Part shown: positions 14,169 to 21,654 of the stretch, piece by piece | Layout of the letters: every line of letters begins with the position of its first letter | Numbering within the stretch: position 1 is the stretch's first letter | From: a virus | Direction: 5' to 3' (one strand) | Virus record (IMG/VR): IMGVR_UViG_3300030107_005854 | Location: 1-38,766 of that record | Length of the DNA stretch: 38,766 nucleotides | Notes under the pieces: model-generated | Seen by the model: only the letters and a program-made list of their open reading frames with translations | The model's database searches: none | What the model was told of the DNA's origin: nothing | Program-made: the position numbers and the translations under genes

Positions 14169-14754
14169 GCCGTGCCCGAACAGCATCGTCGCGCTCTACG
14201 TTCCAGCAGACATCGACAAGGAGTCGTTTTATGTCTGCATCGACAGCCAGCGCACCAACGCCGAAATTGAACAGGAAATGATGCGTATTGTCCTTGGCTT
14301 GCCCAAGTCACAGTCGCCGCGCTTTTACGCCGCAGGCAAGCCCGTTTCTGCAGCGCATTACCACGTTGACGGCGCCCCACCCGAAAGCGTTCTCTACTCC
14401 GTTTCTTCCAGAAACTCTTCGATGCACAATCAGCGAGCTGAATTCTTTGCTGGATTTCATTCCGCAAAATGGGCGAACATTTTTGGCGCCTGCTTGTTTG
14501 CCACCAAGCTCATGATTCCCGCCTCAATGTTGCTCGACGGCCAGGTGATGTACGCAAGCGTCACGGGCGTACAGGAGAACTTCGAGAAGTACTTTGGACC
14601 AGTGCGGTTCGGTAGGCTGTCTGATTGGGTTGGCCAAGACGATGTCGGAGAGCGGGCCAGCCGCCGGGTGCGGAACAACTGGGATTTCGACAACAGCGAG
14701 TATCTGGCTGGTCCTGAGCCCAATCCGTATGACGGGACCTATTCCGAAGAGTAG
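14161..14754 (+). CDS. hypothetical protein
   Basis: This 197-residue protein is unrecognised. It begins MSEPCPNSIVALYVPADIDKE and has SFYVCIDSQRTNAEIEQEMMRIVLG, then CLFATKLMIPASMLLDGQVMYASVTGVQENFEKYFGPVRFG. The last 50 residues are polar and acidic (PEPNPYDGTYSEE). There are no catalytic motifs or signal peptide. It is the last gene before the recombination operon, with a 115-base gap that contains two hairpins. Confidence 0.6.
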   Translation: MSEPCPNSIVALYVPADIDKESFYVCIDSQRTNAEIEQEMMRIVLGLPKSQSPRFYAAGKPVSAAHYHVDGAPPESVLYSVSSRNSSMHNQRAEFFAGFHSAKWANIFGACLFATKLMIPASMLLDGQVMYASVTGVQENFEKYFGPVRFGRLSDWVGQDDVGERASRRVRNNWDFDNSEYLAGPEPNPYDGTYSEE

Positions 14755-14764
14755 TTTGAATTTT

Positions 14765-14781
14765 GCTGGCGCGGTGCCAGC
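14765..14781 (+). terminator. hairpin GCTGGC-gcggt-GCCAGC in gap
   Basis: A 6-bp stem with a 5-base loop sits just after the stop codon at 14754. It is followed by mixed sequence, not a T run, so it is at best a weak terminator or a processing site. Confidence 0.3.
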
Positions 14782-14783
14782 GC

Positions 14784-14851
14784 GAACCCCCTTGGCTTAC
14801 TTGTTCCTATTCCATCCGTTTGCCTGCCTTTTTGATGGGCCAAGGGGGTTC
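14784..14851 (+). promoter_or_regulatory. 13-bp inverted repeat before the recombination operon
   Basis: GAACCCCCTTGGC (14784-14796) and GCCAAGGGGGTTC (14839-14851) are exact inverse copies 42 bases apart, followed by CTTCTTCT and an AAGGAGG site (14859-14865) for the nuclease gene at 14870. It could be a terminator, an attenuator or a binding site. An RNA hairpin would place the ribosome-binding site just outside the stem. Confidence 0.45.
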
Positions 14852-14869
14852 TTCTTCTAAGGAGGCATT

Positions 14870-15826
14870 ATGAAACCCGAAAACACCGAAGAGTGGCACA
14901 GTACCGACCTGACCGACCATTGCCCCGCAAGGGTCAGGCTCAGACTGCAGGGAAAGATCAGCAACCGGGCGCCTACCGCAATGGTTCGCGGAATGCTTGC
15001 CGGTAGCGCCCTGGAATACATCCACGCGCACAAAACAGAACACTGGGGGCACGAGGACATGGTCTGGAAGGCCATTGACTACGCTGCATACGCTTTGAGA
15101 GAGACACTTGAAGAGGACAACCGAATCCTGACAGACGCAGCAGAAAAGGCCCTGAAGGCCGAGCTGCCCGACGAACTGGAGGTTGTCATCGAGTCTTACG
15201 TTCGCAGGCTTGCCCCCCTCTTTGCCAAAACCAGTCATGTCGGCGCAGAGGTCCCCATCCGGTGCAGCCATTCCGGGGTTGACTTTGCCAGCCACCTCGA
15301 CCTTGTGATCTACGATCCTGAGAACGTCTTCCTTTGCAAGGACGAAGGTCACGCGGGCGGACTCACTGTCTTTGACTGGAAGTGGCGCAAGGACACGCCG
15401 TCCAAGGCTTACTTGGCAAGAAACCAGCAGTTCCTGCTGTACTGGCTGGCTTGCAAGCACGGCAAGGCCCAGATAGACGATGGAGACGATGGGAAGATCT
15501 GGTTTGCCTTCAACGAACACCCAGGAATGGCTTGGGTCCACCTGCCGTCGCTGAAGCCTTACACGAGGAAGGTGATAACCAAAGATGACGAAGGTAATGA
15601 GAGAGAATTCAAAAAGGGAGACGATAGGCCCCTCAGACAAGTCATTCGCGTGATAAAGTTTGAGCCCTCCCGTGCAGAGGATGCCATGCGCTCCCTGTGC
15701 AAGAAAGTGGAGATGTACAAAAACGGGTTTTGGCCCCAGAACCCCGACCCTGTTGGCTGCGGCATTTGCGAGGCCGAAGACTTTTGCACCAGATTCGACA
15801 CAGTTCAACTAGAAGGAGATGAGTAA
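14870..15826 (+). CDS. Cas4/RecB-family PD-(D/E)XK exonuclease with Cys cluster
   Basis: This 318-residue protein likely trims DNA ends to make single strands for the annealing protein encoded next. Motifs of the PD-(D/E)XK nuclease core are visible: GSALEYIH (about 45-52), ASHLDLVIYD (Asp144), LTVFDWKWR (Asp169, Lys171) and NQQFLLYW (Gln187). Cysteines at 18, 297, 300 and 306 (CGIC and FC near the end) match the four-cysteine Fe-S site of Cas4 and AddB. Length is normal for a Cas4-like phage nuclease. The AAGGAGG site is strong. It overlaps the Bet gene by one base. Confidence 0.85.
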   Translation: MKPENTEEWHSTDLTDHCPARVRLRLQGKISNRAPTAMVRGMLAGSALEYIHAHKTEHWGHEDMVWKAIDYAAYALRETLEEDNRILTDAAEKALKAELPDELEVVIESYVRRLAPLFAKTSHVGAEVPIRCSHSGVDFASHLDLVIYDPENVFLCKDEGHAGGLTVFDWKWRKDTPSKAYLARNQQFLLYWLACKHGKAQIDDGDDGKIWFAFNEHPGMAWVHLPSLKPYTRKVITKDDEGNEREFKKGDDRPLRQVIRVIKFEPSRAEDAMRSLCKKVEMYKNGFWPQNPDPVGCGICEAEDFCTRFDTVQLEGDE

Positions 15827-16647
15827 TGTCAGAGATCACGTTCACGGAAGAAGAACACGCATACATCAAGAACAGGTTCAGGCTGACCAATGATCAGCTT
15901 GAAGTCTTTCTCCTTGCGGCACAGAGGTATGACCTCAACCCAATTGCGAACCAGCTCTACCCGCAGGTTCGTGGTCAAAACATGACGGTCACTACCGGGA
16001 TTGATGGGTTCCGACTGATGGCAGACCGAACAAAGTGCTACGCGGGCAACGATGACCCTGTTTACGATGACGAAGACAACCCCCGCAAGGCCACGGTCAC
16101 CGTATACAAAATCGTCAACGGGGCGAGGTGCCCGTTCACTGCAAGCGCTCGATGGGATCAGTACTACCCCGGCGACAAGCAGGGGTTCATGTGGAAGAAG
16201 ATGCCCCACCTGATGCTTGGCAAGTGCGCTGAATCCCTGGCTCTCCGCAAGGCGTTTCCTGCCGAACTGAGTGGCATTTACACGCAAGAAGAGATGCAGC
16301 AGGCCAAGCCCGCCGACAACAACACGGTTGTGGAAATTGAACCGCCCACCGCCCAGCGAGCCGTCCCCCAAAAGACCGAAGAAGAAACTCCCAAGGAGGA
16401 GTTCACGAGGCTGGTGAAGGAATGGTCCGGCGCTGCTGTGCCCAAGGAGGTCTTCAAGAACGCCAAGGAGGTTCTTGATCGCCTCCAAATCCCGATTGAC
16501 GGCACGGCAAAGACGGAAGACTTTGTTGTGGCAGTCGATTTTGTGAACGAAGCAAAGGAAACGACTTCATGGGCCGAGTTCCACGCAGTCAAGCAGAAAC
16601 TTGTAGACGCTGCCAACGAGGCGGCAGGAAGTGAGATCTGGGAATGA
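15826..16647 (+). CDS. bet: single-strand annealing protein, Bet family
   Basis: This 273-residue protein should bind single-stranded DNA and pair complementary strands during phage recombination or replication repair. The N-terminal 165 residues carry the Bet/RecT-family pattern: FLLAAQRYDLNPIANQLYP, TVTTGIDGFRLMADRTKCYAG, ATVTVYKIVNGARCPFTASARWDQYYPGD, and the conserved PHLMLGKCAESLALRKAFPAELSGIYTQEEM. The C-terminus (about 170-273) is variable and acidic, as is usual in the family. It lies with the nuclease gene, the classic exonuclease-annealing pair. Confidence 0.9.
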   Translation: MSEITFTEEEHAYIKNRFRLTNDQLEVFLLAAQRYDLNPIANQLYPQVRGQNMTVTTGIDGFRLMADRTKCYAGNDDPVYDDEDNPRKATVTVYKIVNGARCPFTASARWDQYYPGDKQGFMWKKMPHLMLGKCAESLALRKAFPAELSGIYTQEEMQQAKPADNNTVVEIEPPTAQRAVPQKTEEETPKEEFTRLVKEWSGAAVPKEVFKNAKEVLDRLQIPIDGTAKTEDFVVAVDFVNEAKETTSWAEFHAVKQKLVDAANEAAGSEIWE

Positions 16648-17519
16648 GCGACAAGATAGATTTGACGGACCACGCGGCGGACGCCCACCGATTGCTGACA
16701 CTGGAAACCGAGATCGTTGAAGACCTCAAGGCGGTGTTTCGTATCGGCATGAACTTGTTGGAGATTCGCAACGAAAAGCTCTGGCAAGGTAACTACAAGT
16801 CTTTCGAGGACTACTGCGCCGAGCGCTGGCAGAAGGGGAGCAATTGGGCGCGGAAGATGATGAAGGCCGTCGAGGTCAAAGAAATCGTGCCCATTGAAAA
16901 CGAGTGGCAGGCGCGACAGCTCAGTGACTTGTCAGACGAAAACAAGGTCGAGGTGTTTACCCGTGCTGTGGATGAAGTCAGTGATCCTGGACTTGTGACC
17001 GGAACACAACTCAAAAGAATCAAGAGCAGTGTTCTTGCCGAACAAGCGCAAGACGAAGACGCGCCCGAAATTGGCAAAGAGGAAAAGTCGGAGATTGAAA
17101 ACAGCTACAGGCGCCTTGATGAAGATTTCCACTATTGCTTGAAGTCGCTTCACCGCATTGGAACCACAATCAATTCCATCGCCGCCCAGAAGGAGGGGAT
17201 GTGGATTGACATCGATGAGTTCCGCCACGATCTTGCAAACCTCAAGGGGGGGCTCAAAATGGCGAGGCCCCACGCACCCTGCCCCTACTGTTCTGGAACC
17301 GGCGTGAGGGATGGCGCTGAATGCACGGCTTGTCACGGTCTGGGGTGGGTTCCCAAATCTGTGTTTGAGGAGGCGCCCAAATCACTTCAGTCGCCAAAGG
17401 GTGTTGAACACAGCCCACTCAGCTATGACTCCGAGAACTATGACCCAGACGCAGCCGCAACCTGCGACCCGAGGGACAACGAAGACCTGGACCCCGGCAA
17501 CGACATGCCTGACTATTGA
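16644..17519 (+). CDS. hypothetical protein with DnaJ-type zinc motif
   Basis: This 291-residue protein has no family name that I can give. The N-terminal half is helical, with the segment GNYKSFEDYCAERWQKG near residue 52, a pattern that recurs in small proteins of phages and plasmids that sit near replication genes. At about 213-231 there are two CxxCxGxG-like units (CPYCSGTG and CTACHGLG), the pattern of the DnaJ zinc finger, enough for one zinc ion. The last 60 residues are acidic and polar, probably disordered. It overlaps Bet by 4 bases and is in the same operon, so a role in replication is likely. Confidence 0.6.
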   Translation: MSDKIDLTDHAADAHRLLTLETEIVEDLKAVFRIGMNLLEIRNEKLWQGNYKSFEDYCAERWQKGSNWARKMMKAVEVKEIVPIENEWQARQLSDLSDENKVEVFTRAVDEVSDPGLVTGTQLKRIKSSVLAEQAQDEDAPEIGKEEKSEIENSYRRLDEDFHYCLKSLHRIGTTINSIAAQKEGMWIDIDEFRHDLANLKGGLKMARPHAPCPYCSGTGVRDGAECTACHGLGWVPKSVFEEAPKSLQSPKGVEHSPLSYDSENYDPDAAATCDPRDNEDLDPGNDMPDY

Positions 17520-17531
17520 ATGGGGGAATAA

Positions 17532-19163
17532 ATGCTCCTACGCGACTACCAAGAGCGAGCTATTGACGGCTTGAAAACAAGCTTGCGAGAACACCAGTCG
17601 GCACTGATTGTCATGCCGACAGGAACCGGGAAGACCATTGTCTTTGCCAAGGCGGCGCAGCTTGCGCGGAAGCGTGCGCTTGTGATTGCTCACAGGGACA
17701 TCCTTGTTCATCAGGCTGCAGACAAAATTCACACAGTGACGGGCGAAAGGCCCTCAATTGAAATGGCCGAGCTTCAGTCTAACGAAAAGTCTTTTTTCAA
17801 CAGAAGCAAGGTCGTGGTTGCCAGTGTGCAGACATTGAATGCGGGCTCATACCGCAGGAGGATGGAGCGATTCAAGGCAGAAGACTTTTCTCTTCTTGTC
17901 ATAGATGAAGCGCACCATGCCTGCGCCCCTTCCTACCGAAGGGTGATTGAGCGCTTCGCCAAGGCTGGGTGCAAAGTGGTTGGAGTTAGCGCAACCCCAG
18001 ACCGCGCCGACGATCTTGCGCTCGGCCAGGTGTTCGAGTCCGTTGCATTCAAATATGAAATGTCCGACGCCATTGATGATGGATGGCTTGTCCCACTTGA
18101 CGTACATCGCGTATACGTCAAATCACTTGACTTTTCCACCTGCCGCAACGTGGGCAACGATTTCAATCAGGGCGACCTTGGCCGGATCATGGAAGAGGAA
18201 AAGAATCTCCACGGCGTTGTCGTGCCCACTATGGAAATTGCCGGAGACAAGAAGACGGTTATCTTCGCTACCAGAGTAGCGCACGCAGAGCGCATGGCGG
18301 AGATTATCAACCGTACAAAACCGGGGGCTGCGGCGACAATTGATGGCAAGATGGCCAAAGACTTACGCCAGAAGATCGTTCGGGACTTTGTTTCTGGCAA
18401 GATTCAATTTCTGGTGAACGTAGGGATTGCTACTGAAGGGTTTGATGTACCTGGAATTGCTTGCGTATCGATGGCTAGACCAACCCAGTCACGGGCCCTT
18501 TACGCCCAGTGTTGTGGGCGCGGCACAAGGCCGCTCACGGGCGTGCTTGATGGCATTGAGGACCCGGAACTCAGGAAGCAGGCAATTGCGGAGAGCGAAA
18601 AGGCTCGGCTTACCATCGTGGACTTTGTCGGGAACGCAGGTAGGCACAGTTTGATGTGCGCGAAGGATGTGCTTGGCGGCAAGCATGTTGATTGGACCGA
18701 GCATGGCGAGCCCATCGTTCGGGAGGAGGAGTCGGGGTATCCGCAGGAATTCCCAGACTACGAAGAGGATGACCCGGCCCCCGACTACGAAGACATGAGC
18801 CAGGAGGAACAGCGCGAAATACACCGCAAGCGCAAGGGTATTCGGGCGAATGTTGAATACGAAACAAAGAGTACGGACCCGTTCGACATTCTTTCCGTGA
18901 AGTCGAAGCGGTTTTCCAGTTGGTACAAGAGGCGTTTGTCAGAGAAGCAACTGGGTGTCTTGCGGAGGGCTGGAATTGACCCGAGTGGGCACAACCCAGC
19001 CGAGCAGTGCGCTCTGTTTGACAGCGTCCTGCACCGCCGAAAGAACGACCTTTGTACTTTCAAGCAGGCCAAGTTGCTGAACAAGCTCGGCGTTGACGGT
19101 TCCAACTTGACTTTCCGTGAGGCTTCAGATCAAATCGACCGGCTGATCAACAAGAAGGGGTAA
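17532..19163 (+). CDS. SF2 DNA helicase (DEAH type)
   Basis: This 543-residue protein is a superfamily 2 helicase of the type found in phage replication operons. The Q-motif-like start is LRDYQERAI; Walker A is MPTGTGKT (28-35); motif Ia includes IAHRDILVHQ; the DEAH box is VIDEAH (about 123-128); motif III is VSATPDR (152-158). In the second domain motif V is FLVNVGIATEGFDVPGI and motif VI is QSRALYAQCCGRGTRP. The C-terminal 150 residues are family-variable, with an acidic linker (DYEEDDPAPDYEDMSQEEQ). It likely unwinds DNA at forks or recombination intermediates. Confidence 0.9.
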   Translation: MLLRDYQERAIDGLKTSLREHQSALIVMPTGTGKTIVFAKAAQLARKRALVIAHRDILVHQAADKIHTVTGERPSIEMAELQSNEKSFFNRSKVVVASVQTLNAGSYRRRMERFKAEDFSLLVIDEAHHACAPSYRRVIERFAKAGCKVVGVSATPDRADDLALGQVFESVAFKYEMSDAIDDGWLVPLDVHRVYVKSLDFSTCRNVGNDFNQGDLGRIMEEEKNLHGVVVPTMEIAGDKKTVIFATRVAHAERMAEIINRTKPGAAATIDGKMAKDLRQKIVRDFVSGKIQFLVNVGIATEGFDVPGIACVSMARPTQSRALYAQCCGRGTRPLTGVLDGIEDPELRKQAIAESEKARLTIVDFVGNAGRHSLMCAKDVLGGKHVDWTEHGEPIVREEESGYPQEFPDYEEDDPAPDYEDMSQEEQREIHRKRKGIRANVEYETKSTDPFDILSVKSKRFSSWYKRRLSEKQLGVLRRAGIDPSGHNPAEQCALFDSVLHRRKNDLCTFKQAKLLNKLGVDGSNLTFREASDQIDRLINKKG

Positions 19164-19165
19164 AC

Positions 19166-20008
19166 ATGGGTGCCTTTGAAAGGGTTTCTGCAAGGAAGAA
19201 GTGTCCTGTGTGCGGCGCAAAAGATTGGTGCCTTGTCGCGTCCGATGGGAACGCGGCAATTTGTCCGAGAACAGAGCAGGGCAGCTCGAAGTACATCGAC
19301 GGAAGCGGCTACCTTCACGTTTTTGCCAAAAGCAAGTACGAACCCGGCAAAGAGGCCGAGTGGAGAGAAGCGGTACAAACGTACCGCTCTGACCTTCCCC
19401 TACACAACTCCGTTAAAGCGGACATGATGAAAAGCTTGATGCTCAAAAAGGGCGACAAGATGCTCAAGTCCATTTCTGAGAATCTGGAGATCAGCGAGGA
19501 AACCTGGCTGAAGATGTGGGTTGGGTACAGCAGCACAAAGCGCGGGTATTGTTTCCCCATGTTTCGGAAGGGGTACCAACTGGTCGGGATACGGGTCAGG
19601 CAGTCTGCAGGAAAGAAATTTGCATTCAAGGGGAGCCGTGAGGGCCTGTTCATACCAAAAGGTTTTGATTCTGATAAGCGCCCGGTGGTTGTGTGTGAAG
19701 GGCCCACTGACACTGCCGTTTGTGTTGAGTTTGATTTCCGAGCAGTAGGCAGGCCCTCTTGCTTGGGTGGCCAGAAGCTGCTTGCCGAGTTGCTGGAAAA
19801 TGAACACGTTTGCATACTTGCGGATTCGGACGGGCCGGGGCAAACTGGGGCACAAAAACTTGCAGAGGCGCTTGCTGGAAAGTCGAAGAGTGTTTCTGTA
19901 GCCACACCGCCAGCAAAGGATCTACGAGAATGGATGTACCAAGGGTGCCAGAGACAGGATCTACTCAATCTGATCCGTGGCGCTGCTACATCCCTGGGTA
20001 CGACCTGA
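19166..20008 (+). CDS. DNA primase, TOPRIM type with zinc motif
   Basis: This 280-residue protein is likely a primase that makes RNA primers for phage replication. The N-terminus has a zinc-ribbon pattern (CPVCGAKDWC at 13-22, then C33). A TOPRIM domain follows, with the catalytic Glu in VVVCEGPTDTA (Glu178) and the metal-binding pair in ILADSDGPG (Asp220, Asp222). PPAKDLREW near 248 is also typical of phage primases. There is no helicase domain; the separate helicase is the gene before. The start follows the helicase stop by 2 bases. A dyad site (19369-19388) lies inside the gene. Confidence 0.85.
   Translation: MGAFERVSARKKCPVCGAKDWCLVASDGNAAICPRTEQGSSKYIDGSGYLHVFAKSKYEPGKEAEWREAVQTYRSDLPLHNSVKADMMKSLMLKKGDKMLKSISENLEISEETWLKMWVGYSSTKRGYCFPMFRKGYQLVGIRVRQSAGKKFAFKGSREGLFIPKGFDSDKRPVVVCEGPTDTAVCVEFDFRAVGRPSCLGGQKLLAELLENEHVCILADSDGPGQTGAQKLAEALAGKSKSVSVATPPAKDLREWMYQGCQRQDLLNLIRGAATSLGTT
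19369..19388. repeat. dyad site 2, GCGGTAC-AAAC-GTACCGC
   Basis: An 8-bp inverted repeat with a 4-base spacer inside the primase gene. Its 14-base core GGTACAAACGTACC differs by one base from the cores at 7849-7866 and 33588-33603. Confidence 0.45.
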
Positions 20009-20352
20009 TAAATCCAAACAAATTGATGCGTATGCATTGGGCCGTAAGGAAAAAAGCTTACAAAAACCTACTCCACATGGTCATGGCCTATGGAGACAAG
20101 CCGCTTCCTCAGTATGAAAACCGTGTGGAAATCAGGGTCACAAGACTCTGGGGGAAAAGAAAAAGGGCGTTTGACATTGACAACCTATACGGCGGGTGCA
20201 AGTTCATTTTGGACGCCTTGAAGACGAAAGGCGGATTGGGCATTATTCAAGACGACAGCCCGAAGCACACCAGTTTGGTGGTAGAACAAAGGAAATCCGA
20301 GGGAGATCTTGCCGGGGGAATTGAAATTTTGGTGAAAGAAGTAGACAATTAG
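19930..20352 (+). CDS. RusA-like Holliday-junction resolvase
   Basis: This 140-residue protein likely cleaves branched DNA before packaging. The RusA pattern is visible: NPNKLMRMHW near residue 30, then the metal-binding core FDIDNLYGGCKFILDAL (Asp82, Asp84, Lys91, Asp95) and the downstream pair GIIQDD (Asp108, Asp109). I place the start at the ATG at 19930, 79 bases inside the primase gene, because earlier in-frame sequence lies deeper in that gene; a start at the later Met33-Met35 is possible but would remove part of the fold. It is the last gene of the recombination-replication operon. Confidence 0.75.
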   Translation: MDVPRVPETGSTQSDPWRCYIPGYDLINPNKLMRMHWAVRKKAYKNLLHMVMAYGDKPLPQYENRVEIRVTRLWGKRKRAFDIDNLYGGCKFILDALKTKGGLGIIQDDSPKHTSLVVEQRKSEGDLAGGIEILVKEVDN

Positions 20353-20640
20353 AGTGCTTGTTTCTGGCGCGAGATAGAGTCTGAGGACAGCCAGTGAGCT
20401 TTGACGCGGCTTCGCAGCGTCATTTTGGAGAACGGCGAAGTCGGCGCACCGACACACTGCTTCGCCCGTTAGTCCGTGTTCTCCGAGGCAGGGTGAAATT
20501 GCGCGATGCCACAACACGCGCAGCGGCTCGTCAGACGTAATTCGACGGGTAGTGAGAAGACACCGGCCCCGCAAGGGGTCGGTCTGTCAACATTTTCTCT
20601 GGGTAGAGAATACCGGAACAGGTAAACCCGCAAATTGCCG
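20353..20640 (+). ncRNA. hairpin-rich gap, candidate structured RNA
   Basis: I see no gene between the resolvase stop and the start near 20680. Instead at least seven stems can be drawn: CTGGC 20364/GCCAG 20390; TGACGC 20402/GCGTCA 20417 followed by TTTT; GGAGAAC 20427/GTTCTCC 20478, enclosing GGCGAAG 20434/CTTCGCC 20460 and TCGG-CGCA-CCGA; TGCGCG 20500/CGCGCA 20517; ACCGGCCCC 20562/GGGGTCGGT 20575 with a GCAA loop; TTCTCT 20595/AGAGAA 20605. Nested helices of this density suggest a structured RNA, an origin or a complex regulatory leader. It does not match RNase P or tmRNA. Confidence 0.5.
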
Positions 20641-20679
20641 ATAGCGAATGTGGCCCAAACACCCAAAACGAGCCCAGGA

Positions 20680-20943
20680 ATGAAAAGCGACGGAAGCAGA
20701 ACAGACCCTTGGTCAATTGTCCAAACATTGGTTTTGTGCGCCACTGCCGCAGCGATATTTTTGGCTGTTGGCAGGCGCGATCATTTAGTGGATATGAACA
20801 GTGAAAGGATTGGGGAACTCAGGGACATAACCCAAGATTTAGTGAAATCCCAAGTACTCTCAGAGGCCAACGATGCTAACCACGCCCATCTCATGCAGGA
20901 CCTTAAAAATCGGGTTGAGCGTCTGGAAAATCGGGAGAAGTAA
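20680..20943 (+). CDS. small membrane protein with coiled-coil tail
   Basis: This protein of 87 residues (start at the ATG at 20680; an in-frame TTG at 20635 would add 15 residues) has one hydrophobic span, WSIVQTLVLCATAAAIFLAV, after a short polar start. The rest is a helix with heptad spacing (IGELRDITQDLVKSQVLSEA, LMQDLKNRVERLENREK). Single-span proteins with a coiled-coil tail are common in phage lysis regions (XhlA- or spanin-like). It begins a series of five membrane proteins. The ribosome-binding site AGGA is very close to the ATG, so the start is not certain. Confidence 0.55.
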   Translation: MKSDGSRTDPWSIVQTLVLCATAAAIFLAVGRRDHLVDMNSERIGELRDITQDLVKSQVLSEANDANHAHLMQDLKNRVERLENREK

Positions 20944-20945
20944 AA

Positions 20946-21149
20946 ATGGAATCTCACCTGGTTACAATTGGCCTTAGCATCGCTGGCCCCGCTATTTTGG
21001 GCATTTTTGGGTTTTTGTGGCGGTCAAACACCAAAATAACGGCACTCGAACATCGTGTTGATGCACACGAAACACGCATAACCAGCAACAGCAAAAAGCT
21101 AAATCAACACTTTGAGAAAGCTTTTACCATTCGCAAGGACATCAAATGA
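20946..21149 (+). CDS. small single-span membrane protein
   Basis: This 67-residue protein begins MESHLVTIGLSIAGPAILGIFGFLW, one hydrophobic span, and continues as an amphipathic helix (KITALEHRVDAHETRITSNSKKLNQ). It has the same architecture as the gene before it, from which it is separated by only 2 bases. It could be a holin-associated or membrane-anchor protein. It overlaps the next gene by 4 bases. Confidence 0.55.
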   Translation: MESHLVTIGLSIAGPAILGIFGFLWRSNTKITALEHRVDAHETRITSNSKKLNQHFEKAFTIRKDIK

Positions 21150-21517
21150 TTTTCCGAGTGGCCATTGCGGCTGTTTTTATTGGCCTGTGTTCCTGTAAGT
21201 CACTTCCCCTGGACTACTCTTCGGGAAAAGCATCAAACATGTTGGAGGGGATGAGGGAATCGTCAGAAACCCTCACGGTTCTCAGCGGCATAGGAGGGCT
21301 ATGCCTGATCGCCGGAATGGTCTTACTGGTGATCAGCAAAGGCCAGAGAGGCTGGTTTCCGGTGGTTGGCGGTCTGATTTTGGTAATCTTGAATTACGGG
21401 ATTGCCCGGTATTCGGATTACCTGTTTGCTCCCGCGCTGGTGTTCACTGGAATGATCAGTGCAGCGTGGACTTACAAAACGGTCAAACAAATTCTTTTGG
21501 AGAAAAAAACAAAATGA
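21146..21517 (+). CDS. lipoprotein-like membrane protein
   Basis: This 123-residue protein begins MIFRVAIAAVFIGLCSC, a signal sequence with a lipobox-like LCSC, which would allow lipid attachment at Cys. Three further hydrophobic segments follow: LSGIGGLCLIAGMVLLVI, GWFPVVGGLILVILNYGIA and LVFTGMISAAWTYKTV. The protein would sit in the cytoplasmic membrane. In this place in a phage genome a holin or a lysis regulator is a fair guess, but no family is recognised. Start and stop overlap both neighbours by 4 bases. Confidence 0.55.
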   Translation: MIFRVAIAAVFIGLCSCKSLPLDYSSGKASNMLEGMRESSETLTVLSGIGGLCLIAGMVLLVISKGQRGWFPVVGGLILVILNYGIARYSDYLFAPALVFTGMISAAWTYKTVKQILLEKKTK

Positions 21518-21654
21518 CCACTATCGCATCAATGTCTAGTTTCTTTGGGACTATCTGGTTCATGATCATTATGTGTGGCGTTTCTTTCGGTGCTGGAGTG
21601 ATCTTCAAGGACCAGTTCCTGAAGCTTATTACCGGTGGTCGCTGGCAGAAGTAA
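21514..21654 (+). CDS. very small membrane protein
   Basis: This 46-residue protein begins MTTIASMSSFFGTIWFMIIMCGVSFGAGVIF and ends in KLITGGRWQK. A single hydrophobic span of about 20 residues occupies the middle. It lies between two other membrane-protein genes, overlaps the first by 4 bases and directly abuts the second. Holin-like small peptides look like this, but the identity is unknown. Confidence 0.5.
   Translation: MTTIASMSSFFGTIWFMIIMCGVSFGAGVIFKDQFLKLITGGRWQK

Noticed and set aside
14807-15808. 333-codon frame on the - strand opposite the nuclease gene
   Set aside because: The + frame has PD-(D/E)XK motifs, a strong AAGGAGG site and operon context; the - frame has none of these.
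20427-20484. Resemblance of GTTAGTCCGT and nearby hairpins to a Cas9 tracrRNA
   Set aside because: No Cas gene or CRISPR repeat is present, the order of elements is wrong, and the match is short.
21301-21654. 117-codon frame as a fusion of two membrane genes
   Set aside because: The first 71 codons overlap the lipoprotein-like gene in another frame; the ATG at 21514 overlaps that gene's stop by 4 bases and gives a sensible 46-residue membrane protein.
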